This document shows, one piece after another, positions 37,352 to 50,654 of a stretch of 64,000 nucleotides of DNA. The notes under the pieces are model-generated. The model saw only the letters and a program-made list of their open reading frames with translations. It ran no database searches and was not told the origin of the DNA. The translations under genes and the position numbers were made by a program. Within the stretch, counting starts at the first letter, position 1. Every line of letters starts with the position of its first letter. The DNA comes from Collybia mongolica (taxonomy: Eukaryota; Basidiomycota; Agaricomycetes; Agaricales; Clitocybaceae): the NCBI GenBank assembly GCA_013420905.1, contig JAAXNY010000016.1, positions 62,001 through 126,000 on the forward strand, given 5' to 3'.

Positions 37352-38569
37352 TCAGATGTTGAAGCACCCTGAACTTTTAGTCTCGGGGACGAATATGATG
37401 CGATGTGTCCTTCCTGACGGAAGGTATGCCATCCCTGTTCATTATGGGTCAGTGCACTCCGTTGATCACAGCAGTAGATCAATTACCTAGTTGAGGAACC
37501 ATGACGCCCCTGGCGCCGGTGTCAAACGTCCCAGGGGATCCGTCTGCGTTTAGGATCTTTGTGGCGAGTTGCGATGTGGAGACGATCTTTACTATTCCTC
37601 GTGAATTTATGGAATTGGGAGACATGTTTCTCCATGTACCGTAAGGTTGCGTGAAGCCGAGGCCTGTACTAGAACCTGTTTGATCTGTTCTAAGACAGCA
37701 TTTTTACTTGTGAAAGTTAAGTTCTGGGCTCCTTGAAGAAGAAATGATATAGAGTTCAGAACGAGGAGGGACACCTAACGGGAGCTTTCAGTAATCGATG
37801 GCCCTCGTTCAAGATTGGCGCACTTTTGGTTGTGATTCTAAAAGTGAAGGAAGATTGTGCATGAAGAGCACAAGGTCAGGAAGTGTTCGGATGTTCAGGT
37901 GGTAAACAAGACCCGAATAGTTGGATGGTAAGTGTTTCAATGCTATTCGGATTTGCTTTAGCGTTATCCGGGTTGGAAAGCATAACAGAGGACCGACTTT
38001 GAAGTGCATCATTCAAACTTGCGGGGCTGGTCATATTTTGCGCATCTATACGAGAGCCGTTAGTTATGATGCGTGAAACTTGAATCGAGGGGGGTGGCGT
38101 TTCACCAACAAATATGACACCCTCGCCAGCCTCGACAAAAGATGCCACGATATTAGTCGCCACTACCTCTTTCGGTGTTCCAGGAGGGCCCGAGATCTCC
38201 AAGAAATGGCCTCGTTGAATGCCACCGGAAAGTAGTTCGTCTATAGCAGAAGAGCGCGTCGTAAATTTCTCAGAGGTTCTGGCCATAGATGCTGCAGATT
38301 GGGTCAGAGGCAGTGTCGCAAAAGGTGTGGAGGGCTTCTGGGACAACGCGAAAACCGACTCTGCTTCTAGAAGAGGGATTTTTAGGTCTTTAGACCAAGG
38401 ATTGTCAGGAATGGTGACACAATCCTATTCATTGAAAGAATGGACCTTGAGCCAAGCTCTCAGCCGACTCGATGGCTTGTAAGTCATGAACAGTTTCATA
38501 GCCAGCTTGCATGAGAGCTGATAATGTCGAGCGAGGGATATTCAACGAGGACAGTGGTCGAGACGACAT
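37352..38569 (-). CDS. RAD51-family recombinase paralogue (RAD51C-like)
   Basis: RAD51 paralogues help load or stabilise RAD51 filaments in homologous recombination. ATG 38569 opens an N-terminal helical segment (SLNIPRSTLSALMQAGYETV). The core then has TTRSSAIDELLSGGIQRGHF and EISGPPGTPKEVV, the position of Walker A at about residues 101-108. Next come VIFVDAQNMTSP across an intron, LFMHNLPSLLESQPKVR before the Walker B strand, and QLATKILNADGS then ARGVMVPQLG near 37500-37560. A last exon with GRTHRIIFVPETK ends at 37354-37352. Walker A departs from GxxxxGKT (it reads GPPGTPKE), so ATP use is doubtful. The last exon's frame is uncertain. It faces the RRM gene across a 320-bp promoter region. 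Confidence 0.65.
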
Positions 38570-38889
38570 TATGAGCACTGAGTACTGAATCTTAAAGCCT
38601 CGGCGTTGGCGAAGGCGTTACATGAAGTGCAAAGTTGGCTTGGCGCGCCTTCGGATCGCAAACTCCGCACGACATACATGACACGTGAGCCCAGAGTACG
38701 CACATGTGACGCAGGAACATGTTTAAGACGCGGTTCGGGGCCTGACCTAAGAAGCTTATCTCTCTCTTGGTCTTCACCCACCACGGACCACGGACCACCT
38801 ATCCCATTTCTTGCTTTTTCTCGCTCTCATATCACTCTTTCATCTCTTGTTTCTCTCTCTCAGCGCACCCCAACCGACCAACTCTCAAA

Positions 38890-40557
38890 ATGTCGACCGC
38901 ATCAGCTCATGGCTCCGCCCCCTTGTTCAAATTTAGCCAAGGCCAAACGAAATCTGTCAGAGTCGAAAGTATTTCGAAACATAGTATGAAACTCGCATTT
39001 GACTTTTCCTAGTAAAGGTAGTAACCACTTAAATAGCCAGCATTGCTGAGGTTGTTGCGTTATTTAATACGCTTATCGGTGAGGCCGCAGTGGTGCTTGT
39101 TGAACTACTCAGTTTCTTATATGCACTTTGATCAAGGAGACGTCAAGAGCTCTCAAGACTGCAAGGACACACTCGGCGACTATCTCGAAATTACCTTTTT
39201 CAGCCAAGATGCAGCCACGTTGGGTCCCAACCATACCATAAGCCACTAGGCGCTAACATATATTGCTTGAACAGGAAAGCACTGTGTATGAATGGATATA
39301 TAATCCAAGGCATGGCCCTGTATGTTGAACACCTTTTGCAGTCACATATATGCGCATACATGGATGAAAATAAAGTGGCTCCGGGTGCCCCAGCTTACTG
39401 ATCCTCCCTTTAGTGTTGTGAACGCCGTCAAAGTACCCCAACCCAAAATTCGACCAAAGTATCTACCAGACGATCGCAGGAACCTATATGTACTTGGTCT
39501 GCCATTCGCTCTCACGAAGTACGTGCATTTTGCATATTATCTCCCATCCATGACTTCCTTTATTTTTATAGGTCTGAGTTTATGGCTATCTTCTCTCGAT
39601 ATGGGACCGTCTCGCACTGCGTGATCCTGGCTACCGTCGACAATTCGTCTCGCCGCCGTGGTTTTGTTGTCATGTCTACTCATGACGAAGCGAAGTTGGC
39701 TATGGCTGCCCTAACGCGCTCACAAGTCAAGTATGGCTTATCCTCTTTGGGTGTTTTCATTGCTGACATTGTGGCATAGAGGCCATACTCTGGATATTAG
39801 CTGGGCAGTCGTTCAACGTTCTCAAGGTAAATTCAACTTTCTCTTCTCTCTACCACCGATTTACGTGCCGTATGTAGGCTTTCTTGACGGAGGGGATCGT
39901 ACTATTGCTGTGGACTCACGAATGTCTCAAGGTTATTGCCCTCCGGACATCTTGCTGGATACACCTGCTGTTCCTTCGGCTGACTCGTCGGCATCCTCGA
40001 TAACCTCGCACAACAACGATATCGCATCCTTATCGCCCAGTCCGGTTGCAACCCCAACATTGCTAGTCACCAATCTTTCCTCGTTGCTGTTCTCTCAACT
40101 CCAAGACATGCACCCTCTGTTCTACCCTTTTGGCGGCATCAAAAAACTTGAGATTGTCGATACCTCTCCGGGGAGTACATCCGTTGTGGTCGAATACGCC
40201 TCAGCAGGGGTCGCTCAGGAGGCCAAGGAAACCCTTCATGGACAGTGCTATGCTGGTCACCAGATTTCTGTTTGTTACGTTCGCTCAAAGTCTTCCATTT
40301 TGGATCTTGATGCTGCTTTCTATCATAACAACGCTCCTCCTCGCACTTTTGTTCCATTTGCTCGTCAGCCTCCGTTTTTTCTAGGATCCACAGGCTCGTA
40401 CCATGACTCCCCTTTGCATTTCCAATGTTTCAGCAATGGCTCGAGACACGCACCGACTGGTTCCCAACATGCTCACCTTCACGCGACACATCCCGCTCTC
40501 TCCTTCGACTACCGCCAGCGAAACTTTTCCAGGCCTAAGTCTGCTATATCTCGGTGA
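38890..40557 (+). CDS. Multi-RRM RNA-binding protein
   Basis: Three RNA-recognition-type folds can be followed. The first is built from several short exons: VRVESISKH, SIAEVVALFNTLI, DTLGDYLEITFFSQDAAT and KALCMNGYIIQGMALS. The second (about 39475-39830) has the best motifs: RNLYVLGLPFALTK (RNP2), then an intron, FMAIFSRYGTVSHCVIL, RRRGFVVMSTHDEAK (RNP1) and GHTLDISWAV. The third (about 40050-40290) begins TLLVTNLSSLLFSQL and contains YPFGGIKKLEIVD, SVVVEYASAGVAQEAKETLH and GHQISVCYVRS. A low-complexity His/Ser/Pro tail follows. The frame stops at 40557; a possible donor just before it would extend the protein by about 15 residues to 40647. An RNA-processing or translational-control role, perhaps Mei2-like, is inference. 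Confidence 0.72.
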
Positions 40558-41103
40558 GGTCATTTAGATTATTATGTGCAGCGTTATTCATATTTTGGTG
40601 GCATACAGGTGGAGTATCGATTCTGCTCAGCACTCCACCACTAGATAAATTTCTCGTCAACCGGACCACATTACCACGCCTATGAAACATATTGCTCTTG
40701 ATCGCTCTCTAAATTTGAACATCGAAAACTTTTGTCACACCTTACTTGGACTGCCATCGGATGAGTCTCGGATCATCAACAACGCTATCGTAGCCTGTAG
40801 GATAACACAGGGCAAGTTATAATTCCACATAATGTATTTTTGTTCGTGACCACAAGTGTAATTATACTATGGCCCGTGGGGCTTGAAGCATTGAAACTTG
40901 AGGTTGGGGACGGGGATTATGAGTAGCCGGATCATTGAGGCACGTGGAAATAGCTTGGCGGCAAACAACGACACACACGAGCGCAGCAGTGCAACCATGA
41001 TGATCAGAAAACAGAAAACTACTAAAACGCGTTCATAAGGCTTTCATTCCGTCCGTCCATCTCAACAACCCTCACGCTCGCTGCACATCCCGGTCGTTTA
41101 CCC
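40558..41103. other. Intergenic with a small possible 3' exon
   Basis: From 40682 there is a 46-codon ATG frame (MKHIALDRSLNLNIENF...) that stops at 40821. It might be a lost or alternative last exon of the RRM gene; I do not call it separately. The rest is the promoter region of the GH16 gene. Confidence 0.35.
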
Positions 41104-42786
41104 ATGCTTCCAACACCCTTGGTGGTTATGTTTCCTGTTCTCCTGACTCTCTTCGCGGGCAGTGCGCAAGCTACCTCCTGGTGTGTCCGAATTCTGGGTT
41201 TTTATGCTGCAACAAGTCACTGACCTCGTCGTGGTAACCAATAGCAACATCACGAATCCATGCCCAGCGTCTGCTCCTTGCTGTAGTATGTCTAAGCTTA
41301 GGGTGGAGGCGTGTACCTGTGTATTGACCTTGTTCGGTCAGGTGAATTCGGCTTTTGTGGCACCGACCACGTACGTTCGATCGCGCCTGTTTTAGAATGA
41401 TGCCCCACTCGGACCCTGATATGTACACTTTTAGTTCTGTTTGGGAGGATGCAACCCTCTCGCATCCAAGAGCCTTGATTCGTGCAGAAACAACCCGCTT
41501 TGTAAGGATGCAACTGTGAGCCCCATCACAGCAATTCCTATTGTATGCATGCCCAAGTAACCCCTTCTATAGCACACTTTCCCAGATAACTCTCGTATCC
41601 TCTCCAACTCAACATTCTTTGACGGCAACGTGACAGAATATGGTATGTATACACGGTATCGGTAGTGTATCTATTTCCAAGAAGAGCCTCTTACATTGCG
41701 CTATCAGACTGGGTCGTCGACAAGGGAACCATCATGAACACCAATTCCTCTGGTGGCGAGCTCGCTATGCTACTCACAGAGGCCAACGGCGGCACCCGTC
41801 TTTCCTCTACCCGCTACCTCCACTATGGAACGGTCACCGCTAGGCGTTCGTACTGGTATATACTATATGATTGGCATACTGACAAAGCTACGCCTTAAGT
41901 GAAGACTGGCCGCTGGGGAGGCGTTGTCACAGCATTCATTACCATGAGCGACGTCAAAGACGAGATTGATTGGGAGTTCCCTGGATCCACGACGACCGAA
42001 GGTCAGACCAACTACTTTTGGCAAGGTTACATTCGTACGTCTCCTCTGCATCCCAAGCTATCGTCTCTGACAGATGGCACAGCGACCGCCGGGAACAACG
42101 GCCATACCGAAAAAGGTCTTTCAGATACATTCAGTAATTATCACGATTATACCGTGGGTTCAAACCTGTTCAAGCAGTTGCTCAACGTTACTCATGCGAC
42201 ACGACGACACGCCTTAGATTGACTGGCAGCCTAAGACAATGACCTTCTCCATCGATGGAAAGGTTGTGCGCACGATCAAGCAATCTGATGCCATCGACCC
42301 CTCCGGCGTCAGTAGATACCCCAATACCCCCTCACGCATCCAACTTTCGTAAGCGTATCCAAGCCTTAACTACATCGAAATGATGACTCAATCTCTCCTA
42401 GCCTCTGGCCCGCTGGTATCGCGGCCAGTCCTCCTGGCACTGTTGAATGGGCCGGAGGTGCACACCTCAGCCTTCTCAAACTTTTCGTATGCTAACAGAG
42501 GATTACAGGAATGATCAACTGGAAGGATCCCGACTACGTCTCCACTGGCCACTTTTACGCTCTAGTGAAATCCATTTCCATCAAGTGCGGCGATCCCGAA
42601 GCCCCTGGCACGAACATCACGTCATACAAATACGGCAAGAACACGACTACCGAGACACCTAGTATTGCATTTAGCAACCAGACTACTCTCCTGAACGGCG
42701 CTGGACCTGCTCTTGGAATCGGGATGCAATTCCGTGGTGCTGTCGCGATTGTTGCTGGACTCCTCTTGGTATCCCACATTTTGTAA
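41104..42786 (+). CDS. GPI-anchored GH16 Crh-type chitin-glucan transglycosylase
   Basis: Crh enzymes cross-link chitin to beta-glucan in the fungal wall. ATG 41104 begins a signal peptide (PLVVMFPVLLTLFAGSAQA). A short cysteine module follows in small exons (NPCPASAPCCS + EFGFCGT), resembling the CBM18-like cap of Utr2-type proteins. After FFDGNVTEYDWVVDKG the catalytic domain shows KTGRWGGVVTAFITMSDVKD and DEIDWEFPGS, where DEIDWEF is the GH16 nucleophile/acid-base motif. Substrate-side motifs FSNYHDYTIDWQP and RIQLSLWPAGIA come later. The end is Thr/Ser-rich with N-glycosylation sites and a terminal hydrophobic segment (AVAIVAGLLLVSHIL), fitting a GPI-anchor signal. Stop is 42784-42786. 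About eight introns; intact. Convergent with the UNC80-like gene. Confidence 0.9.
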
Positions 42787-42968
42787 GGTAGCGTAGTGCA
42801 CACCTTAGTGGTATGATATGACGGCACATCACTACACATCCTAAATTTGTCCCTCCAGCCAGTACTGGTACGGATGATTATCCATGAAGAGATTAATATG
42901 ATACATTGTAGTAAATGTCGAATAAATGAGTTATGCTGTCTAAGTGTGTAAAGTAACGATCAGTATTG

Positions 42969-45900
42969 CTATGTTATAGGTTGGAAACTATCCACCATCA
43001 CACCCTCATCTTCCAAGCTTCTATCCGACTCCTCGAATTCCTCCACCAGATCCTTTGTCTCCTGTATAATTGCCCTCAACGCTTGCCTATGTGTCCATGT
43101 CGTCGTAAACACCTCGTCCGCATCCATCTCGTGATTGTTCGGCATGGGCAATAGCGTTTCATACCCCATGCAAGTCTGCACCGTCCGGATCCGCTTATAC
43201 GTCGCGCGGATAAGTGTCAGCGACTTGACATTCGTCGTCGTTGCTGGGTTGTCCATGCCCCTGCCCCTGCCTGGCAAGAGCCCGCGCCCGAACATCGAGG
43301 TAGCCGAGATGGGGCCGAGGTGTACAATCCGGGGACCATGCGAGTTCTGCGGCGAGGCGATGTTGTTGTACCCGGCCTGGCGACCGTCGATAGAGAGAAG
43401 TGATGTGTCGTGGGGGAACGATTGTGAGGGGCTCAACCGCGGCGACGAGCTGGGAGAGGGGAGCCCGGACACGCGACGCCGAGGCTTGGAGAAGACGGAG
43501 GTGGAGACAGGGCGGCTCCGTGGGGTTATAGGGCTGTGTAGGTTACGATGCTGGAGCTCCTTGTCAAGCTCCACAAGCTTCTCGACAGTGAACAACCGCA
43601 TCTGAAGGAAGAGGGGGTTTCGGTGTACGCACAACAGTTCAAGGAGCGACCAGAGCGCGTAATCGACGATCCGGGGGTTGGAGAAAGTTTGGCCTTGTGG
43701 TGAGGGATTCGGAAAGTTTGTAGATATCATCAATGACGACGGGGATTGGAGATCAAATTGTCCGCTAGCCCTGGGCGATGCTGTGGGCGTGGCAATAGGG
43801 GATATGTCTTGCGCTCGGCAGGCGAAATTCGCATTTCCCTCAGCGAGAATAGTTTTCAATAACGACGCAATTCGGGCCCAAACACCCGGAAGGTGGGATG
43901 ATAAATCGGCCTGCGCACGTATCACGATAGTCTTTATTACTTGTAAAGCGACGACGAAGGCTGAGAGCTCGGCTTGTTTAGATACTGTTAATCGGCCCTT
44001 GTCATGGCCTTTGGATCGCTCAGGTGTCCGTCCGATAATTCTTTGGCAAGTTGACATAGAATATGATAATATGCGTACCCATGCGCTTGCAAGAGCGTCG
44101 CGATGCCACGGTTCACTTCGTGCGTTATCCGACACGAGATCGGAGTCAGTTTTGAGCAACTCAGTGAAGGGAAGGATAATGCCGATAAGGAATCCATAGG
44201 AGAAAGTACGCTTCTCCAGTTCCGGAACAACATCAACTCCTCGAAGTAGGACAGCTTGGGCTAGAAGAGCCACAAAGCTAGTTCGAGATGGCAGTGATGA
44301 TATCAAGCTTTCGGATGATGCTGATTCACAAGCCGCAAGCCCTGAGGCACATATTTGCGTCACCACCACCCGGGAAAAGGGAAGGTTATTAGCATAAAGG
44401 GGGTTCGCCGCGAGTATAGCGATCGATTCGAACACACCACTAAAATCTACTGCATGGGTGTAAGCACTGATCAGGGGAGCCAATTCCTGAAGTGTCGCAA
44501 CCGCCGCTTTGATCGACTGTGAACCATCCCGTACAAGGGAATTGCGTATAAAATCGGTAAAGAAGGCGGAGATCAAGTTGTTGGTGTCAGCAGAGGCATC
44601 TTTAAGCATCATGGTGACGAGACCCATTATCTTGAGGACGGCAGGGTGAGGAAATTCACCACCCACCCGAGTGAAGGCGACAATCAAAGAAAGGTAATCG
44701 AGTCGCATGGCCGTTATGTCGCTAGGAGAACGTGATTTCTCGAGAAGCTGATTCTCCAACAGCATATCCGGCGACGCCGTTGAGAAGCCTTCCCCAGAGG
44801 GGTGAGTGGGTAGCGAATCCCCACCCTTGGGCTTAGAAGAGGCTCGAAGCAAGACAGCACCTAGAGCATCAATTCCTTCCTGCAAAACTGTCCGAGAAGA
44901 GGCCGAGGCTTGATAGAGATGTGGTGCCAGAAGACGCAAGAGTCGTAAGAATTGTTCTGCCCGAACTATCGAAGGATCGTGGGCAATAACGGTGAGGAAC
45001 AGCCTGACAAAATCGTCGATCGCAAGGCGATTCGTTTCATATTCATCCGGCAAGTCAATAGTGATACGACCCCTAGTTGATGGTTCTCCCCGTCGAAGCA
45101 ATGATAGGAAGGCTTGTGGTTTCTCCTCTGCAGTACTGACAATGAGGGCCTCTCGTTCTTCGACCTTGTTTGAGTCGTGAATTCCAGCCGCGTCTGGTGA
45201 CGTGGGAAGAACGCCCCTTCGTAAAGTGAAAAACAAGCTGTATATACTTTTTCCCAGCCAGTCTGCTTCAGTGTTTGGTAACATGGCAATATGAGCCATA
45301 ATATCGAGAGTTTGGAAAATGAACGCCTCGCGATGGAGGGCGTAGAAACGGTTTACGGCGTATTCAATTGCGAGTCTAATGCCTGTATGAAACTCCGCCT
45401 CCGTGTAGATTTTTATGACTGCCGGCATGAACAGGGCATATCCTCCACCTGATGTGAACAGCCGACGAAATCGAGTGCTGGCGACCATAAGAGCTACAAG
45501 TGTCACATGTGAAATATCACCAAAACGACGGAATATCGTAACATACCAATCATGATCTGACTGATTATTCCAATATCATCGCCGTGCGCCAATAGTATTC
45601 GATTGAGGCCATCAATGAGAATTGCTAGTTCGTTGCGGTCATTTAGATGACGAGACATGGAGCGAAAAATTTGGGCCACGAGGAGGATATGACTTCGGGA
45701 TAACATTAGTGAAAGGCCTTCTAGGTTATTGTCATCGGGTTGAATAGTCCGTTTTGGTATAAAATCAGAAAGTGTCAGCACCGCATCGTCCATCTCATTT
45801 CTGAAAGATGGGAGGACAAGCCTTGACAGGCTCTTTCGTATGAGAGCCACGTCTTGACGATTTCGTTTCAACATGGCCAGAAACAATAGATTTTGGGCAA

Positions 45901-48900
45901 CACGAATCAACGTTATGGAAACCAGATGTGATGGGAGGCCGTCAAAAGGGTTGAACGCATATTCATAACCCCTAGGAAACATTGCACCAACCGGAGCCGA
46001 TGATGGGAACCAAAGCGATCCAGAGGGTATGAGGAAGATGTCAACTTTGGCACGACGGATCTCGCGTATGGACATGCCGCTAACTTGAGTCACAAGTTTG
46101 GAAAGGAAAGTGGTAGTAACAGCAAAGTCTTGGAGGGCGTCATTGTCGTCATCATGTCGGGAGGCGAATTTCAGAAAACCGGCGAGATTGTTGAATACGT
46201 AATGGGCCATTGGAGAAGGAAGAGTGCGTCGTACATGGAGGAACGCGTTGATCGTTGAGGTGGCTGAACGAACGTCCTTCTCTTCACCCACAAACAAATC
46301 TAAAATTGGACGGGTAAGAAGGGCAGGGTCATTTCGCATTAAGTCCATGATAAGCTCTCTCGCTGCAGATGCAACCCCAACGTCCCCATCGAATACTAGG
46401 GATGCTAAGCGCGGGAAGATGGATGCTAATGATGGAACAAACACCGCTCGACGTTTAACACCAGGGAGGGGGCCGCCAGTGCTAGAATTCCGTCGAAGAA
46501 GTCCTATATCCTCGGGCTTTAAACCCGAAGATGAGGTTGCTGCATTTACGTTCGGTGACGGCGGTGGATCAGCAGTATTCTCCAGACGATCGAGTTGATA
46601 GGTGGGTAGAAGAGACATCGGTGTCTTTAGCCACTCTTGGTGTTGATCTACGGGTGTGTCGTCTTGGTCCCAGCCAATTTCTGCAAGACGTTTTCTGAGC
46701 TCGGAAGGGAGACTATCTTTGAGTTCTGCTGGGTCATCTTCATGAATATAAAGACTGGAACCTATGTCAGTAGCCACAAAGGGGAGTGGTCCACGAGCTA
46801 GCTTGAATGGACGGCGGGCTCGATCAGTAATAAAATGCTGAGATAGGATCTGAAAACGCCAGTTGGATAAAATGCTAATTTTTCGGATGGCTTGTAGTCT
46901 ATTCTCACTGTCCGAGCTGGAAATGATTCATAAGTCTTTATACTGTCTCGTTAACAAGGCTATACCTTTGAAGGTCAACTTCCATCACCGCCAAGAAATC
47001 TAGGGGCGTCTTCTCTGCGCACTGCATGATAAGGAATGATGCCTACACAATGATTTATGTGAATTTGTGTAGGAAACACTGGGAAGGATGACGAACTGAA
47101 GAAGTAAAAGAACCATCTCCATCACTAACAAGCTCTGCCCACAAGTATGGTCCAAGTCGTCGGTAGTCGTTAGGCGTGAGCAGGGTCGACATTGTTACAA
47201 GAAGTTTCATGACCTTCGCCACAAATCCCTTGGAGAGTGACATGACAAGGATCGTTCTGTTTGTGAACATGCTGCCAAGGTCAGCGGTACCTTCTGCCGA
47301 AGCCTCAACTTGATGGTAGGACTTCTCCAAAGTTTTCGAAAGTAGCATGGTGCTTCGGCGCTAGCGAACCATCAGCCCTTGTTGTGACAAGAACGTCGGT
47401 GGCTAAGGCATTACCTGATGTGATGACTGTACTCCATCTTGGGCAGCAGCATACAGTCCTTGAAGTTGTCCAACTGAGCTTTTCTCCTCTACTTCGGGAT
47501 CTTGTCCAATTTCATCTTCCAAGTATAGATCCATAAACCATGTGACCACACGCGGAAGCCAGGTGGCTCTAATGGGTATAGAAGAAGGCGTAAGCAGGGC
47601 ACAATAGTGGTCCGTATTGCGTACGTTTTCAGAGAACGACTGAGTAATCGGGTTTCACGGAAGAGCATACATAAGAGTAGTCTTTGAGAGGGAGGAATCA
47701 AAGCAGTTCGCTCCTGGTATAGGGGAATGAGTTGGCTTCATTCAGTACGGCATAACCTCTTACCTTCACTTCCAGCAAGACTCCAAGTCGAGACTCCAAC
47801 GCCAATGCAAATCTAACGGTTTGGACGAACAATGGACCCCCTTCGGAATTCTAACGTCCCAAAAAAATTTCTCAGTCCAAACAGCGAGGACAGATTAAAT
47901 GGAAAAAATCTGACCCCAGTCAGCGCATCCTTTTCACGACGAGCCGCCTGAATACAACCAATGACTTCCAACAGAAGTACAGATTGACCTAATCTTGCCT
48001 TGGCCCAAGATGGTCTCTCTGAATCTTCCATCTTTTTCGCCCCAACATCACTCATCAGCGCAACCGACATCATCTCCGCATCGCGTATCCAGAAATCGGG
48101 GAGGAATTTCGAAACAACGACAATGATGCAGAGATAATTGACGACAGTAAATTCTTTGGACGAGGCTGCACAAGAGAACAGGACTTTGAAAAATATTTGA
48201 GGATATATGCGTGCGATGGTATCGAAGAAGTTCGTCAGAGGGAGGAATGGATATGGGGGAGGTTCTTCGACTAATTTCTGTTGCACGTTTAATCATCGGG
48301 AGGAAGTATAATGGAAAAAAAAAAAAAGACTTGCATCTTGGAGCAGGGGAAGAACAAAGGCCACCAACGGCTTTCTAGCTTCCTCAGGAAGAAGCTTAAT
48401 CATCGGCCATAGCTTTCCAATGATATTCGGCCAATCACGATTAGCCACCTTGTAGGAATAAGCGATCGGCATTACCAGACATGGAAATCATAATACCTAC
48501 AATCTCACGGATGGCTCGTTCCATGCTAGACTTCCAGAACGGTGAAGCACTATACCAATGGACAATAAGAGCAATGCCCCATCGTATTGGTTCCCTCGCT
48601 TTGTCCATGCAGATCAATTCAATGATTATTTTTATGACGTTGCTCTGACATTCCGAGGTATTCTTGTCACCGATCACTTCAATTTCTGGAATAACTCGTT
48701 TTTGCAGTGTGCGAGCAATGTGCTGGGCTTGCAACACGTACAGAGATTGATCAACCGGGATGGCAAGGATGCCCAAAAGTCCACGAGTGAAGCTGTTGAG
48801 TGTACGAGTGTGGATTGCGGCCAACAATGATGTATATCGGCTGCCTTTAGGATAGGTGATCCAGTGGTCCTGCAGGCAAGTTAACATACATATGATCGGA

Positions 48901-50434
48901 CGGATGATGAAGACTCCCACCTGCAACGAATTTTGCAACAACCACAACCGAGTCTCATCCGTGCAATCTTCTAGGCATCTAGACAGCGCTTGTAGTAACA
49001 TTGCACCTCTGATGGTGTCGACATCATCCTCCGTCGACAGAGCAGTATTATACTCCTCTTCAAACATGGTACCGTCGAATTGCCCGCAGCATCCATTTCG
49101 AAGCTTGAATATCATCTCTTTCAACAATACAAGGTCTTCTTGATCGGTTACATCTATGGATGGAGGGTGTAATGATGGTAACAGAGAGAAAAGTCCTTGG
49201 GCAAGTGTTTGAAAGGCATCTGGCGTGGTTGCCAGATAATTTGTTTCTATTGGTATCATAAGGCTCCATAACGTGCTTACAACTCGGGTGCGCAAAGCTG
49301 ATGAAGGGATAACAGATGCTTTGCAGCACCAAAGATAGCGCTCTAGTCCTGATGCCTGGCGATTAGACATACATAAGTCCCGGTATACAAAAGGAACGCC
49401 AGAGCACCTACCTGATCCACAGGTGCCCAAGTGCGTATGATAACGTCAAAAGAATCCAATGCAATTAGTCTTTCGCCTTCGATGTGAGGACCCCCTTCAG
49501 ATACCAAGAAAGGACGTAAAAGGGTGGAGAGAACCTGCAACTCATTCGGAAGGGTCAGTGAAGGGGATATCCCACCACCCGAGGTAGCATGATGTAGCAA
49601 GACGTGGTACAGAGGCTTCAGTGAGGGAGCTGAACGATATGCGGTAGCTAAAGTTGGTATTGATGGTGGTCTCCGCAATTCTTGTTTCTTGCCAGGGTGG
49701 CTATCAGCACCAGTTAAATTCGTCGAGGTGAGTGAGGCGTTGGACATGAAAGGTAGGTGAAGAGCAGATCCCATCGTTGCCGGCTCACGGTCGGCCTTTG
49801 CTTTTTCCGGAGCTCCATAGCGAATTGCCCAGCAGACCCTCTGAAGTTCCTGGGCGAATTTACGCGTATCGTCGAGTACGACTTCGCGGGCTTGCTCCAC
49901 AACCTGACGGAAACCCAGCCGTGCTAGACGAGACGGCTTGGGTGTCTGACTGCGGGGAGGCGGTAAAGGAAGGGTTTGCTGGGGAGGTGTTAGGTGCGGC
50001 TGCGTGACAGGGGGTGTTGCTGCTCGTATAGGAATCGGGAGGACATGCTGTCGTAGGTGCTCCCATCGAGCTCGCGAAGGGGATGGTGGCGCCGAAATAG
50101 CCTCCTCAGAAGCTGTCAATCCGCCTATGTTCAAGGGCGTAGGTTTCCTACTCTGTTTATTCCGTCGCTCTGGTCCAGGGCTTGCCGCTCGCGCCGCCCA
50201 AGTCCCATCCTGTACGGTTCGGGGTGAATCAGAGAGGTCTTTCCCTGTCCAAGTCTGGTCATTCCGGTCTTCAGCAGCTTGCACCATAACCGCTAGCGGT
50301 CGTGTCGCCATCGCAGGCTTCCTGGGTCCGCTTGGTGATGTGGGTGGTCGGGTGGCAGATGAGCGGCGGCCCTCAGGCGAGGATGAAGGACGTGGATTCC
50401 TTGTAACATCATCTTCACCACCTTTCGATGCCAT
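42969..50434 (-). CDS. Very large UNC80-like HEAT/armadillo protein
   Basis: One minus-strand gene fills 7.5 kb with about 15 exons and over 2,000 codons. The N-terminal exon (start ATG 50434) is disordered, Ser/Pro/Arg-rich, then becomes helical (RLGFRQVVEQAREVVLDD, FDVIIRTWAPVDQ). Middle exons are all-helical repeats. A conserved block reads IRKISILSNWRFQILSQHFI, RRPFKLARGPLPFVATD, VPSLASIFPRLASLVFDGDV and IREIRRAKVDIFLIPSG. The C-terminal exons (45506-42969) are helical, then disordered, and end in a coiled stretch (ALRAIIQETKDLVEEFEE). This arrangement resembles fungal proteins with an UNC80 C-terminal region, partners of the NALCN/Cch1-type cation channel. That name rests on memory of the motif block, so treat it as probable only. 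No stop or shift is evident. Confidence 0.6.
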
Positions 50435-50654
50435 AAGCCAGAATGGCGTCGCGAGGTTCAGAGTCGGTTGTGCCTGACGTCGGAGTTGGACTTTCGACAC
50501 CTCGTGACTCAGTACTCAAACTTGGCCTGAACGATGATGAGCATACAATCATGCTCGTTAATGTGGTTCTCTCGATGCACTCAAACTAATCGAGGTTCGT
50601 AAACGGCCATAACGGGTACAATTATGAAATATCTAACTCAAAATTGACTAGCTC

